Origin: Sphaerisporangium sp. TRM90804
GTDB lineage: Bacteria; Actinomycetota; Actinomycetes; Streptosporangiales; Streptosporangiaceae
Assembly (NCBI RefSeq): GCF_029846175.1
Contig: NZ_JARWAC010000011.1
Coordinates: forward strand, 1 to 64,000
Direction of reading: 5' to 3'
Length of the DNA: 64,000 nucleotides
Positions 46,756 through 55,335 of this stretch are shown one piece after another. A program made the position numbers and the translations under genes. How positions within the stretch are numbered: the first letter of the stretch is position 1; each line of letters starts with the position of its first letter. The notes beneath the pieces were generated by a model, which ran no database searches, was not told the origin of the DNA, and saw only the letters and a program-made list of their open reading frames with translations.

Positions 46756-46888
46756 CCGCCGCGGCCTGGCCCCCCTGCCGCCGGGCCGTCCCTGACCGTC
46801 GAGGCCGCCCCCTGACCGCTCGGCCGCCCCACCGTGGCCGAGCCGGTACGGTGAACCGCCAAGCATCGGGCGAAGCCGTACGAGGGGT

Positions 46889-47650
46889 GTGTCCTTGACG
46901 CCGTGGGAGGTGGTCGCGATCCTCGCGGCCGGGGCCGCCGCGGGGGCGATCAACGCCGTCGTGGGGTCCGGTTCGCTGATCACGTTCCCGACGCTGCTCG
47001 CGCTCGGCTACCCGCCGATCGTCGCCAACGTCTCCAACAACGTGGGCCTGGTCGCGGGCGGGGTGGCGGGCGTGCTCGGCTACCGCGCCGAGCTCCGGGG
47101 GCAGCGCGCGCGGCTCGTGCGGCTGGGGGTCGCCTCGGTCGTGGGCTCGCTGGCCGGCGGTCTGCTGCTGCTCTCGCTGCCCGCCGAGGCGTTCTCGGTC
47201 ATCGTCCCGGTGCTCATCGCGCTCGCCTGCGTGCTGGTGATCGTCCAGCCCCGGCTGAACGGCTGGCTGTCCCGGCGCGGGCAGGCCCCGCGCCGGCACG
47301 GCGGCCCGTGGCTGTGGGCGGGCGTGCTGGGGGCGGGCGCCTACGGCGGCTATTTCGGCGCCGCGCAGGGGGTCGTGCTCATCGGCCTGCTCGGCACCTT
47401 CCTCGACGACGGCATGCAACGGGTGAACGCGGCCAAGAACATGCTCTCGCTGCTGGTCAACACCACCGCGGCCGTGCTGTTCTGCTTCATCGCGCCGGTG
47501 GACTGGTGGGCGGTGCTGCTGATCTCGCTGGGCTCGACGCTGGGCGGGTTCCTCGGCGCGAAGGTGGGACGCAGGCTGCCGGCCCGCGTGCTGCGCGCCG
47601 TGATCGTGTGCGTCGGAGTGGTCGCGATCGTCAAACTGGTGTACGGATAA
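46889..47650 (+). CDS. TauE/SafE-family sulfite/anion exporter-like permease
   Basis: A 253-residue protein with about eight membrane helices and two copies of the family motif: AGAINAVVGSGSLITFPTLL (about 19-38) and YGGYFGAAQGVVLIGLLG. The conserved VNVSNN-like segment ANVSNNVGLVAGG is present. Family members export sulfite, sulfoacetate or related anions; the substrate here is not evident. A GTG start (MSLTPWEVVA) follows GAGGGG; a TTG two codons later is possible. The small gene at 47681 follows after 30 bases. Confidence 0.87.
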   Translation: MSLTPWEVVAILAAGAAAGAINAVVGSGSLITFPTLLALGYPPIVANVSNNVGLVAGGVAGVLGYRAELRGQRARLVRLGVASVVGSLAGGLLLLSLPAEAFSVIVPVLIALACVLVIVQPRLNGWLSRRGQAPRRHGGPWLWAGVLGAGAYGGYFGAAQGVVLIGLLGTFLDDGMQRVNAAKNMLSLLVNTTAAVLFCFIAPVDWWAVLLISLGSTLGGFLGAKVGRRLPARVLRAVIVCVGVVAIVKLVYG

Positions 47651-47667
47651 CGCCTACTGCATCGGGG

Positions 47668-47673
47668 TATCTA
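47668..47673 (+). promoter_or_regulatory. -10 element of the small gene at 47681
   Basis: TATCTA ends 7 bases before the GTG start (leaderless pattern). Confidence 0.4.
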
Positions 47674-47680
47674 CCTAGAT

Positions 47681-47923
47681 GTGAAGGGTGACCGAGTCGA
47701 GATCGTCATAGACGCGGGCGACGCGCCGCGTACGTACGAGGTCGTCGCGACGAAGGCGGGGCGTCGCGTCGACGTGGCCACTCGCCGCGGGCTGGTCGAG
47801 GTCAGCGAGGTGACCAGGAGCGGCAGTCCGGTACGGACCGCCCGCTTCATGGCCAGCCGCATCCTCGCCCTGGTGGAGTACCCCGCCTCCGACGGGGCCG
47901 CCGACGACGGCGAGGCCGAGTAG
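47681..47923 (+). CDS. small conserved protein of unknown function
   Basis: An 80-residue protein, MKGDRVEIVIDAGDAPRTYE at the start, predicted beta-beta-alpha with an acidic tail (DGAADDGEAE). It has no Cys, membrane segment or recognised family. TATCTA lies 7 bases before the GTG, so it probably has its own leaderless promoter despite being 30 bases after the permease gene. Good codon bias supports it as real. It converges with the Rieske gene. Confidence 0.7.
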   Translation: MKGDRVEIVIDAGDAPRTYEVVATKAGRRVDVATRRGLVEVSEVTRSGSPVRTARFMASRILALVEYPASDGAADDGEAE

Positions 47924-47946
47924 ACCGGGCGCTCCCGGCCGGGACG

Positions 47947-48888
47947 TCAGGCCTGCCGGGGGCGCACCTGGACGACGCCGTCGCCGCGCACGTTCACGTC
48001 GAACGACGGCTGCGGCGCGGTCGCCGGGCCGTGGACCACCGTGCCGTCGTCGATGCGGAACACGCTGCCGTGCCAGGGGCAGATGACACACGCCTCCTCG
48101 TCCACGATCGCCAGCCGTCCCTGGTGCAGCGGCCCGGCCAGGTGGGAGCAGCGGTCGGCGAGCACCTTGACCTGGGCGCCGTGCCGCAGCACGAACAGGT
48201 GGATGTAGCCGAGCCGCCGGGTGACCGGACGGCCGTCGGGCAGGTCCCACAGCCGGCACAGGTCGTGCCAGCCGAGCGGCATCAGGTGTGTCAGCGGCTC
48301 GGCGTGCGAGGGGCCCGCGGCCATGCGGTAGGCCAGGTGCCCGCCCAGGTAGCCGCCGAGGCCGGCGGCGCCGAGGCCGGCGTATCCCAGCAGGCGCCCG
48401 GCGCGGTGGTTGCCGGCCATCCGCAGGAAGAGCGAGCCGGAGTAAAGCCCGAGCGCGGTGAGGTTGACCACGGCGTGGACGAACCCCACCCGCTGCTGCT
48501 CACGATGCAGGACGGACCAGTCGGTGATGCCGGCCGCGGCGGTCGGCAGGGCGCCGGCGATGCCGGTGGCGAGGACGGCACGTGACGCGCGGGGATCGAC
48601 GTCGATCATGTCGAGCACGGCGGTCGCGATCCAGCATCCGAGGCTGACGGTCGCCAGCGGCGGATGCAGGGGATGCCCGGTCGGCACGCCGTGCAGCACG
48701 TCCCTGACCCGGCTCCCGGCCGGCAGCCGGTGCCGGACGGCGTTGGCCAGCACCTGGTTCACCTTGTCGAGCACGCTGAGGTGCTCGATGCGGTCGGTGA
48801 TCCCGACCGGCAGGGACGCGCGCCCCAGGCCAAGGGTCTCCCGGAGCGTGCGGCGCCGCGAGTTGATGGATTTCGACGTTTCCTCCAC
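47947..48888 (-). CDS. Rieske [2Fe-2S] protein with DUF2231 membrane domain
   Basis: A 313-residue fusion. About residues 55-170 form the DUF2231 membrane domain (GHPLHPPLATVSLGCWIATA, four helices, conserved His residues). A Rieske domain follows (about 205-310), with ligands CSH and CPWH in DRCSHLAGPLHQG and CVICPWHGSVF. It is probably a quinone- or heme-linked electron carrier. AGGGGG precedes the GTG start. The molybdopterin oxidoreductase gene lies 71 bases upstream on the same strand, so electron exchange between the two is likely but inferred. Confidence 0.88.
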   Translation of the reverse strand: MEETSKSINSRRRTLRETLGLGRASLPVGITDRIEHLSVLDKVNQVLANAVRHRLPAGSRVRDVLHGVPTGHPLHPPLATVSLGCWIATAVLDMIDVDPRASRAVLATGIAGALPTAAAGITDWSVLHREQQRVGFVHAVVNLTALGLYSGSLFLRMAGNHRAGRLLGYAGLGAAGLGGYLGGHLAYRMAAGPSHAEPLTHLMPLGWHDLCRLWDLPDGRPVTRRLGYIHLFVLRHGAQVKVLADRCSHLAGPLHQGRLAIVDEEACVICPWHGSVFRIDDGTVVHGPATAPQPSFDVNVRGDGVVQVRPRQA

Positions 48889-48959
48889 TTTTCGCCCCCT
48901 CTGCCTTGGGACGTACCCCGAGATCCAAGGAGAACACCGCTCAGCCGGCCCCGGTGCTC

Positions 48960-51161
48960 TCAGGCGGGAGAGAGGGTCACCGGCACGCCGTTGAACACGG
49001 CGTTGCCCGACAGCGGATCGACCACCGACTCGTCGGTCAGCGCGTTGGCGCTCACCCCCGCGTTCTTGGCGGCGACGAGCTGCGCCGTGCCGGCGTGGCC
49101 CCAGCCGTGCGGAAGGCTCACCACCCCCGGCATGATCGTGTCGGTCGGCTCCAGGCGGACGGTCAGCTCGCCGGCCGCCGAGCGCACCACCGCGTGCTCG
49201 CCCAGCCCGAGCCGGGCGACGTCCCCGGGGTTGATCTGCAGCGTGCAGCGGTTGGTGCCGCCGACCAGCGGGGCCACGTTGTGCATCCAGCTGTTGTTGG
49301 ACCGCAGGTGCCGCCGCCCGATGAGGACGAACCCGCCGGCCTCGCGCCCGAGCGCCTCGCGGAGCCGGGGCACGTCGGCCAGGATCGGCCCGGGCGCCAG
49401 CTCGACGGTCTTCGAGGCGGTGGCCAGGAGGGCCGGCAGGCGCGGCTTCAGCGGGCCGATGTCGACGCCGTGCGGGTTGTCCAGCAGCGTGGCCAGCGAC
49501 ATGCCCTCGCCGGAGCCGTTCCCGCCCCAGGGCAGGCGCCCGCCCCAGTCGCCGTACGGACCGAGGCGCAGCATGGCGTCCAGGCGCAGCTCGGGCCCGG
49601 TCGCCCCGGTCAGCATCGCCCGCAGCTCCGCGGGGTCGCGGCCCTCGACCGGCGATCCCGGCGCGGCGACCGCCGCGCGCAGCATCTGGTCGAGGATGAG
49701 CTCGTCGAGCAGCGCGGGGTCGGCGCCCGCGCCCTGTCCCGAGGCGATCATCGCCAGCCGCGCGAAGATCTCGGCCTCGGCGGGCCGCCCGTCGTCCAGC
49801 GGCACCACCGGCGGCGAGAAGCGCGCGTAGTCGCGCACCGCCAGGCCGAGCAGCGCGAAGTCGTAGTGGGCGGACTGGACGACACGCGGCGGCGGCAGGA
49901 TGACGTGCGCGTGCCGCGTCGTCTCGTTGAGGTAGGGGTCGACGCTGACCATGAAGTCGAGCCCGGCCAGCGCCGCGTCCAGGCGCGTGCCGTTGGGCGC
50001 CGACAGCACGGGGTTGCCCGCGACGGTCACCAGCGCCCTGATCCGCCCCTCGCCGGGCGTCTCGATCTCCTCGGCGAGCGTCGCGACCGGCAGCTCGCCG
50101 TTGGCCTCCGGCAGGCCGCGCACGCGGCTGTGCCAGCGTCCGGTGGCGTACGGCTTGCGCCGGGGCGGGCCTTCGGCGGCGGGGCGGGGGAACATGGCGC
50201 CGCCGGGCCGGTCGAGGTTGCCGGTCAGGACGTTGACGGCGTCGACCAGCCACTGGGTGAGCGTGCCGAACTCCACCGTGCTGGCGCCCATGCGGGAGTA
50301 CACCGCGGCGGTGGGCGCGGCGGCGAGCTCGCGCGCCAGCCGCGTGACCAGCTCGGCGGGCACCCCGCAGACCCGCGCGCACGCCTGCGCGGTGAAGTCG
50401 CGCGCCGCGGCCTCCAGCTCGGCGAGGCCGCTCACCGGCACCCGGACGTCGGTGAGGTTCTCGGCGAACAGGGTGTGGACGATGCCCATGAGCAGGTGCG
50501 CGTCCGTCCCCGGGCGGATGAAGACGTGCTCGTCGGCCAGGGCGGCCGTGCGGGTGCGGCGCGGGTCGACCACCACGAGGCGCCCGCCCCGGGCGCGCAG
50601 CCGCTTGAGGCGGCCGGGGAAGTCGGGCGCGGTGCACAGCGACCCGTTGGACTCCAGCGGGTTGGCCCCGAGCATGAGCAGGTAGCCGGTGCGGTCGAGG
50701 TCGGGGACCGGGATGGTCAGCGGGTGTCCGAACATCAGGCCCGCCGACACGTGCTTGGGCATCTGGTCGGCCGTGCTGGCGCTGTAGATCTGCCGGGTGC
50801 CCAGGCTGCGGGCCAGCGGAGTGCCGTAGAGCAGACCGGCCATCGTGTGCGCGTTCGGGTTGCCGAGGTACAGGGCGCGCGCCGGACCGGGGATCGGGGC
50901 GAGCCCCCGCTCGACCGCCTCGAACGCCTCCGCCCAGCTCACCTCGTGCCACTCGCCGTCCCGCCGGACCAGCGGCCCGCTCAGGCGGTCGGGATCGTCG
51001 TCCAGCCGGCCGAGGCTCGCCCCCTTGGGGCAGATGAAGCCCTTGCTGAACGGGTCGGCGTCGTCGCCCCGCACACCGGTGACCCGGCCGCCGTCGTCGA
51101 TGGTCAGCGTGAGGCCGCAGACGGCCTCGCACAGCGGGCAGGTGCGATGCGCCGTGCGCAT
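48960..51161 (-). CDS. molybdopterin oxidoreductase (formate dehydrogenase/BisC-like)
   Basis: A 733-residue enzyme of the DMSO-reductase family. An N-terminal [4Fe-4S] motif is visible: CPLCEAVC (8-15) and ICPKG (about 44). Molybdopterin-binding segments follow (VVVDPRRTRTA; LTGNLDRPGGAMFP; VSVDPYLNETT), and the C-terminal barrel has NNSWMHN and VSLPHGWGH. At the usual place of the molybdenum ligand (ASTADQMPKHVSAGLM) no Cys or Sec is seen, so the metal ligand may be Asp or Ser. No Tat signal is present, so it is cytoplasmic. The Rieske/DUF2231 gene follows. The substrate is unknown. Confidence 0.9.
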   Translation of the reverse strand: MRTAHRTCPLCEAVCGLTLTIDDGGRVTGVRGDDADPFSKGFICPKGASLGRLDDDPDRLSGPLVRRDGEWHEVSWAEAFEAVERGLAPIPGPARALYLGNPNAHTMAGLLYGTPLARSLGTRQIYSASTADQMPKHVSAGLMFGHPLTIPVPDLDRTGYLLMLGANPLESNGSLCTAPDFPGRLKRLRARGGRLVVVDPRRTRTAALADEHVFIRPGTDAHLLMGIVHTLFAENLTDVRVPVSGLAELEAAARDFTAQACARVCGVPAELVTRLARELAAAPTAAVYSRMGASTVEFGTLTQWLVDAVNVLTGNLDRPGGAMFPRPAAEGPPRRKPYATGRWHSRVRGLPEANGELPVATLAEEIETPGEGRIRALVTVAGNPVLSAPNGTRLDAALAGLDFMVSVDPYLNETTRHAHVILPPPRVVQSAHYDFALLGLAVRDYARFSPPVVPLDDGRPAEAEIFARLAMIASGQGAGADPALLDELILDQMLRAAVAAPGSPVEGRDPAELRAMLTGATGPELRLDAMLRLGPYGDWGGRLPWGGNGSGEGMSLATLLDNPHGVDIGPLKPRLPALLATASKTVELAPGPILADVPRLREALGREAGGFVLIGRRHLRSNNSWMHNVAPLVGGTNRCTLQINPGDVARLGLGEHAVVRSAAGELTVRLEPTDTIMPGVVSLPHGWGHAGTAQLVAAKNAGVSANALTDESVVDPLSGNAVFNGVPVTLSPA

Positions 51162-51353
51162 GGGGCGACCTCCTGAGTTCGAGACGTGAACCCATCTTTA
51201 CCGCGCCCCAGCGTCCCAGGGAAGTGCGCGCCCGTCCATTACCTCCGAGTTAGGCGAGGCTGGGACCTCCGGGCCCCAGCCGGGAACTACTCGTTCCAGC
51301 TTCCAGGCGTGCGCGGCACATCACGAATCGGCGAATCTCTCTTACCCATATGC

Positions 51354-51385
51354 AGTGCAATTGACAGTGTAACTTGCACTAGGAT
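51354..51385 (+). promoter_or_regulatory. inverted repeat and promoter of the XRE gene
   Basis: AGTGCAA (51354-51360) and TTGCACT (51374-51380) form a perfect 7-bp inverted repeat with a 13-base spacer. TTGACA (51361-51366) and TAGGAT (51380-51385) lie in it, so a protein bound there would cover the promoter. Autoregulation by the XRE protein is a natural guess. Confidence 0.5.
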
Positions 51386-51409
51386 GGTCTGATCCCTGGC
51401 GGAGGCTCA

Positions 51410-52312
51410 GTGCGTGTGCCGACCGTCCGACGTCTCGACGAGGAGGCCGGGTTGCCTGATCGTGGGAGTCCCAGCCTCCGCCGGCGCCGCATGGGTAGAG
51501 AGCTGCGCAGGCTACGGGAGAGCGCCGACATGATCGGTGATGACGTCGCGGCGCGGCTCAAGTGGTCGGCCGCCAAGGTGAGCCGGATCGAGACAGCGAA
51601 GACCTTTCCCACCGTCAGGGACGTCGAGGATCTTCTGAAGCTCTACCGCGCCGACCGGACGACCGCCCAGCGACTCCTGGAGCTTCGGCGCGGTGCTGCG
51701 CAGAAGGGCTGGTGGGAGGAGTATCGCGCCTCTCTGCCACCGGAGACCATGGAGCTCATCGATCTCGAGTCCGAAGCCATGGAGATGCGTAATTGGGAAC
51801 CCCAGATCGTTCCTGGTCTCCTGCAGACCGAGCAATACGCGGACGCGTTGTTTGATTCGCTCCAACCTGTCGTATTGATTCCGCCCGAGACCCAACGCGA
51901 TCGCGCCGAGGTGCGTATGCAGCGCAAGCGGAGTCTGCTTCTGGAGCCGAGGCCCGTAAGTTTCTTCGCCGTCTTCGAGGAGTCGGTGCTGCGGCGCCAG
52001 TTCGGCGACGCCACCGTCATGCGGCGACAGTTGGAGCACATAGTCGAGCTATCCGAGCTGCCGCACGTCGAGATGAGGATTCTGGCGCAGGATACGCCAC
52101 CCCTCATGCCTACAGGCCCTTTCTTATACTTACAGTTTCCTGACTTTCCCGCGACTGTTTATCTGGAAGAATTCTTCGGGTCACGGCTGCTCGAGGACCG
52201 GGAGCAGGTTTTCGCGTACAAAAGAGCCTTCGACCACCTGCTGGCGATGGCGTTGGACGAGGCCGCATCCCGGTCGTTGATAGCTAGAATCATCGAAGAG
52301 CGCTGGAAATGA
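51410..52312 (+). CDS. XRE-family regulator with DUF5753 domain
   Basis: A 300-residue protein from a GTG start. The N-terminal helix-turn-helix (about 25-80) includes RRMGRELRRLRESADMIGDD and AAKVSRIETAKTFPTVRDVE. The DUF5753 domain (about 105-295) begins YRASLPPETMELIDLESEA and contains QIVPGLLQTEQYADAL. In streptomycetes such regulators are paired with DUF397 proteins and affect development (WhiJ/BldB-type systems). Two DUF397 genes follow. The region uses more A/T-ending codons than its surroundings. An operator-like inverted repeat lies 25-55 bases upstream. Confidence 0.9.
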   Translation: MRVPTVRRLDEEAGLPDRGSPSLRRRRMGRELRRLRESADMIGDDVAARLKWSAAKVSRIETAKTFPTVRDVEDLLKLYRADRTTAQRLLELRRGAAQKGWWEEYRASLPPETMELIDLESEAMEMRNWEPQIVPGLLQTEQYADALFDSLQPVVLIPPETQRDRAEVRMQRKRSLLLEPRPVSFFAVFEESVLRRQFGDATVMRRQLEHIVELSELPHVEMRILAQDTPPLMPTGPFLYLQFPDFPATVYLEEFFGSRLLEDREQVFAYKRAFDHLLAMALDEAASRSLIARIIEERWK

Positions 52313-52367
52313 GCTCCGTCGGCATGGCTCGCATGCTCGCGGGGGTACCTGACAATCGAGTACGAAG

Positions 52368-52556
52368 ATGGATGAGATGAACGAGAAAGATCGCCAGTGG
52401 CGTAGAAGCAGCTATAGCACCAATGGAAACTGCGTCGAGACGGCATCCGCTGGGCAGGGCCGAATAAAAGTGCGGGACAGTAAGAACGCGGACGGGCCTC
52501 ACCTGGTCCTGGGGAAGGAGGCGTGGATCAGCTTCACGTCGATGCTGAAGGCTTGA
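52368..52556 (+). CDS. DUF397 protein (first)
   Basis: A 62-residue protein of the DUF397 family: WRRSSYSTNGNCVETAS, then VRDSKNADGPHL and the C-terminal SFTSMLKA. DUF397 proteins are small partners of XRE/DUF5753 regulators; the pair has been compared with toxin-antitoxin-like modules, though the function is not settled. It is 55 bases after the regulator. Two in-frame ATGs (52368, 52377) are possible. Gly-Gln-Gly in place of the usual acidic residue after VETAS is a minor variation. Confidence 0.87.
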   Translation: MDEMNEKDRQWRRSSYSTNGNCVETASAGQGRIKVRDSKNADGPHLVLGKEAWISFTSMLKA

Positions 52557-52723
52557 GGACGGTGCGGCTGCCCCGCCCGCCTCGGTTGACGAGCGGGGGT
52601 GGGTTCGAGGTCTCACCCGGTATCGCCTGCAGCGACCACTTCAACTCATCTGTCACAGTAGCGGGCGCCCGTCCCCTTCACACTGTCAGGACTCCTCGCC
52701 TATAGTCCTGGACGGGAGGGCGT

Positions 52724-52915
52724 ATGACCCTGCACAAGGATCTTATCGACGCTACCTGGCGAAAGAGTAGTTACAGCGCGAACGGCAACTGCGTCGAAGT
52801 CGCGTGCCTCACCCATGGTCGTTTCGCTATCCGAGACAGCAAGTATGCCGGCGATGTGGTGCTTCTTGTCTCAAGGCGGGAAATGGTGAGGTTCCTCGCC
52901 TGCTTGAAAGCGTGA
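52724..52915 (+). CDS. DUF397 protein (second)
   Basis: A 63-residue DUF397 protein: [19 protein letters not shown], then [16 protein letters not shown] and FLACLKA. It is about half identical to the first copy, so the two arose by an old duplication or were recruited separately. It has its own gap of 167 bases and a GGGAGGG site before the ATG, which suggests partly independent expression. A terminator hairpin follows. Confidence 0.87.
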   Translation: MTLHKDLIDATWRKSSYSANGNCVEVACLTHGRFAIRDSKYAGDVVLLVSRREMVRFLACLKA

Positions 52916-52927
52916 ATCAGCGCCAGG

Positions 52928-52955
52928 GTCTTGCGTCCCTCCGGGGGCGCAAGAC
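52928..52955 (+). terminator. terminator of the XRE/DUF397 module
   Basis: GTCTTGCG and CGCAAGAC around a 12-base loop, 12 bases after the second DUF397 stop. Confidence 0.65.
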
Positions 52956-53350
52956 GGACCGCTGCATCAAGCATCGATGATGCTCAAGTGCCTCCGGTGA
53001 CGAATTAGACGCGCGTTGCCCCTGTGCCTAGGGGAACTTCGGGCCTGGACGGTCGCCGTTCACTTTCGCGATCACATCTCGTGCAAGCATCATCGCAACC
53101 AAAGCGGGTAAAGACGACATAAGATGCACTGCAAGCACGTCTGCAAGTTGCACGCCCACGGGTCGGAGCGCGTGACCGGATGCCTCGACCACCTCGGAAC
53201 TCGATGAGGGGGGCCTCGATTGCACAGGTAGCAGATTCGTGACATGTCGCCGGTGGCCCGGCCGCGATGAACACCGGGGGCAACGGGGTACTCCTTGCTC
53301 CCACTCGTCACCTCGGCACAGCATGTTCGGAACGGACCCAGGGAACAGTG
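52956..53350. other. intergenic region, about 395 bases
   Basis: No convincing gene on either strand; several overlapping frames exist but lack bias or resemblance. Base composition is less GC-rich than the surroundings, as in the XRE module. Confidence 0.4.
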
Positions 53351-53770
53351 ATGACGCAGAATCGTCCCCCTTCTCGGGCGCCGGTGAGCAGCCGGTCGTT
53401 CGGATTGCCGCTTCCTGGTCACACGCCGGTGGAGCGGTACCTGTCTTGGATCAAGAACAACCTCAGTGCCTCCGGCTTCTCGTCGGTGCATATGGAGGTG
53501 AACGGCTTGCATACCGAGGACGTCTCACCCGACAGAGTGGTGTTGTCCGTCGATCGAGGGGTCTTCCGGTCCTACGTCCGGTATGAGGTGTACGGGCCGA
53601 CGGCTGAGGAGAACAGGCGGAAACTCCTGGCATGGCACTACGAGTTCGTCGGCGGTGTAGTGGCCCGCGGCTGGTGGTGGCGCTTCCTGCTGCACCTCGG
53701 GAAATGGCTTCTCATGGTGAGTGTCCCCGTAGCGGCCGGGCTGCTGCTCTGGTGGATCACCGCCCGCTGA
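53351..53770 (+). CDS. unknown protein with C-terminal membrane helix
   Basis: A 139-residue protein from ATG (MTQNRPPSRAPVSS). A soluble domain (about 20-95) contains PVERYLSWIKNNLSASGFSS and SVDRGVFRSYVRYEVYGPTA. A basic, Trp-rich linker (RGWWWRFLLHLGKW) and one membrane helix (LLMVSVPVAAGLLLWWITA) end the protein, giving a tail-anchored form. I do not recognise the family. It follows the DUF397 module and may belong to the same accessory segment. It converges with the catalase gene. Confidence 0.65.
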   Translation: MTQNRPPSRAPVSSRSFGLPLPGHTPVERYLSWIKNNLSASGFSSVHMEVNGLHTEDVSPDRVVLSVDRGVFRSYVRYEVYGPTAEENRRKLLAWHYEFVGGVVARGWWWRFLLHLGKWLLMVSVPVAAGLLLWWITAR

Positions 53771-53777
53771 GGCGGGC
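53762..53777 (+). terminator. small hairpin at the end of the unknown gene
   Basis: GCCCGC-TGAG-GCGGGC, overlapping the stop codon; the sequence that follows (53790-53820) has further G/C palindromes that may serve both converging genes. Confidence 0.4.
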
Positions 53778-53831
53778 GGGAACCAAAGCGGCCCGCGCCG
53801 CGAGGGCGCGAGCCGCGGGGGTGCCGGACGG

Positions 53832-55283
53832 TCAGGGGGTGACGCCCAGGCCGCGGGCTACGCCTTCGCCGAGGTCCTTGTGGACGTTGGTCCAGTACTC
53901 GACGACGCGCTTCTTCATGTCGCCGGTGACCTCCGGGGAGGAGGCGTGGCCAACGATGTTGCTCACCAGGTGTCCGCGGTCGACCTCCGACAGCACGTTC
54001 TCCCACAGGGCGCGCGGCTGGACGAAGTCGTCGTCCTCGGCGTGCTTCTGGTAGGCGCTGCGGATGATCTCCCCGGTGACCTGGTAGTTCTCGCCGGCGA
54101 ACAGGGCCGCGTCGGCCGCCGGGCCGCCCGCGGTGTTGGGGGCGTACACGGGGTCGCCCGGGTTGCTGTAGCGCATCGCGCCGTCCTTGTTGTAGCTGTG
54201 GACGGGCGACTTCGGCGCGTTGATCGGGAGCTGCAGGTAGTTCGCCCCGATGCGGTACCGGTGGGTGTCGGGGTAGGAGAACAGCCGGCCCTGGAGCATC
54301 TTGTCGGGGGAGGCCGCGATGCCGGGCACGAGGTTGGCCGGCTCGAACGCGGCCTGCTCGACCTCGGCGAAGTAGTTCACCGGGTTGCGGTTCAGCGTGA
54401 ACCTGCCGATCGTGATCTCGGGGTAGTCGCCGTGCGGCCACACCTTGGTGAGGTCGAACGGGTTGAAGCGGTAGTCCGCGGCCTCCTCGAACGGCATGAT
54501 CTGCACGTTCACCGTCCACGACGGGTGGTCGCCGTTCTTGATGGCGGTGTGCAGGTCGCGGATGTGGTGGTCGGCGTCCTGGGCGATCACCGCGCCGGCC
54601 TCGGCGTCGGTGAAGTTCTCGATGCCCTGGTCGGTCCTGAAGTGGTACTTCACCCAGAACTTCTCGCCGGCCGCGTTGTACCACATGAAGGTGTGGGAGC
54701 CGAAGCCGTGCATGTGGCGCCAGCTCGTCGGCGTGCCGCGGTCGGTCATCAGGAAGGTGACCTGGTGGGCCGACTCCGGCGACATCGTCCAGAAGTCCCA
54801 CTGCATGTTGTGGTCGCGCAGGTTGGTGTCCGCGCGGCGCTTCTGGCTGTGGATGAAGTCGGAGAACTTCGACGGGTCGCGGATGAAGAAGATCGGCGTG
54901 TTGTTGCCGACGAGGTCGTAGTTGCCGTCCTCGGTGTAGAACTTGATCGCGAAGCCGCGCGGGTCGCGCTGGGTGTCGGGGCTGCCCAACTCGCCGGCGA
55001 CCGAGGAGAAGCGCAGGAAGAGGTCGGTCTCCTTGCCCTTCTGGAACAGCTTGGCCTTGGTGAACTGGCTGACGTCCTCGGTGATCTGCAGGATGCCGTG
55101 GGCGCCGCCGCCCTTGGCGTGCACCACCCGCTCCGGCACGCGCTCACGGTTGAACTGGGCCATCTTCTGGATGACGTAGTGGTCCTGCAGGAGCAGGGGG
55201 CCGTTCGGTCCGACGGAGAGCGAGAACTCGTCGCTCGGCGCGGGAATGCCCGCATCCGTGGTGGTGATGGGACGCTCGGTCAT
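53832..55283 (-). CDS. katA: monofunctional heme catalase
   Basis: A 483-residue small-subunit catalase. Catalytic His55 lies in ERVVHAKGGGAHG, the distal Asn in LVGNNTPIFFIRDP, and the heme-ligating Tyr in RLFSYPDTHRYRIG. The length and absence of a C-terminal flavodoxin-like domain place it among clade 3 enzymes, which may bind NADPH. GGAGGA lies 7 bases before the ATG. It is 52 bases downstream of the Fur-family gene on the same strand, the usual furA/catR-catalase arrangement, so peroxide should derepress both. Confidence 0.95.
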   Translation of the reverse strand: MTERPITTTDAGIPAPSDEFSLSVGPNGPLLLQDHYVIQKMAQFNRERVPERVVHAKGGGAHGILQITEDVSQFTKAKLFQKGKETDLFLRFSSVAGELGSPDTQRDPRGFAIKFYTEDGNYDLVGNNTPIFFIRDPSKFSDFIHSQKRRADTNLRDHNMQWDFWTMSPESAHQVTFLMTDRGTPTSWRHMHGFGSHTFMWYNAAGEKFWVKYHFRTDQGIENFTDAEAGAVIAQDADHHIRDLHTAIKNGDHPSWTVNVQIMPFEEAADYRFNPFDLTKVWPHGDYPEITIGRFTLNRNPVNYFAEVEQAAFEPANLVPGIAASPDKMLQGRLFSYPDTHRYRIGANYLQLPINAPKSPVHSYNKDGAMRYSNPGDPVYAPNTAGGPAADAALFAGENYQVTGEIIRSAYQKHAEDDDFVQPRALWENVLSEVDRGHLVSNIVGHASSPEVTGDMKKRVVEYWTNVHKDLGEGVARGLGVTP

Positions 55284-55335
55284 CGCGCGATCCTCCGGGT
55301 CTCGATGAGGGGGCACGGCTTCGCCGTGGGCTCCC

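Noticed and set aside
46755-46860. Repeated GCCGCCCCCTGACCG-like stretches after the SPFH gene.
   Set aside because: Short, irregular and low in complexity; not a clear tandem repeat or terminator.
47947-51195. A single long minus-strand frame covering both the Rieske and the molybdopterin genes.
   Set aside because: The upstream two thirds is an Arg/Pro-rich shadow frame; the true molybdopterin frame is different and has its own start and stop.
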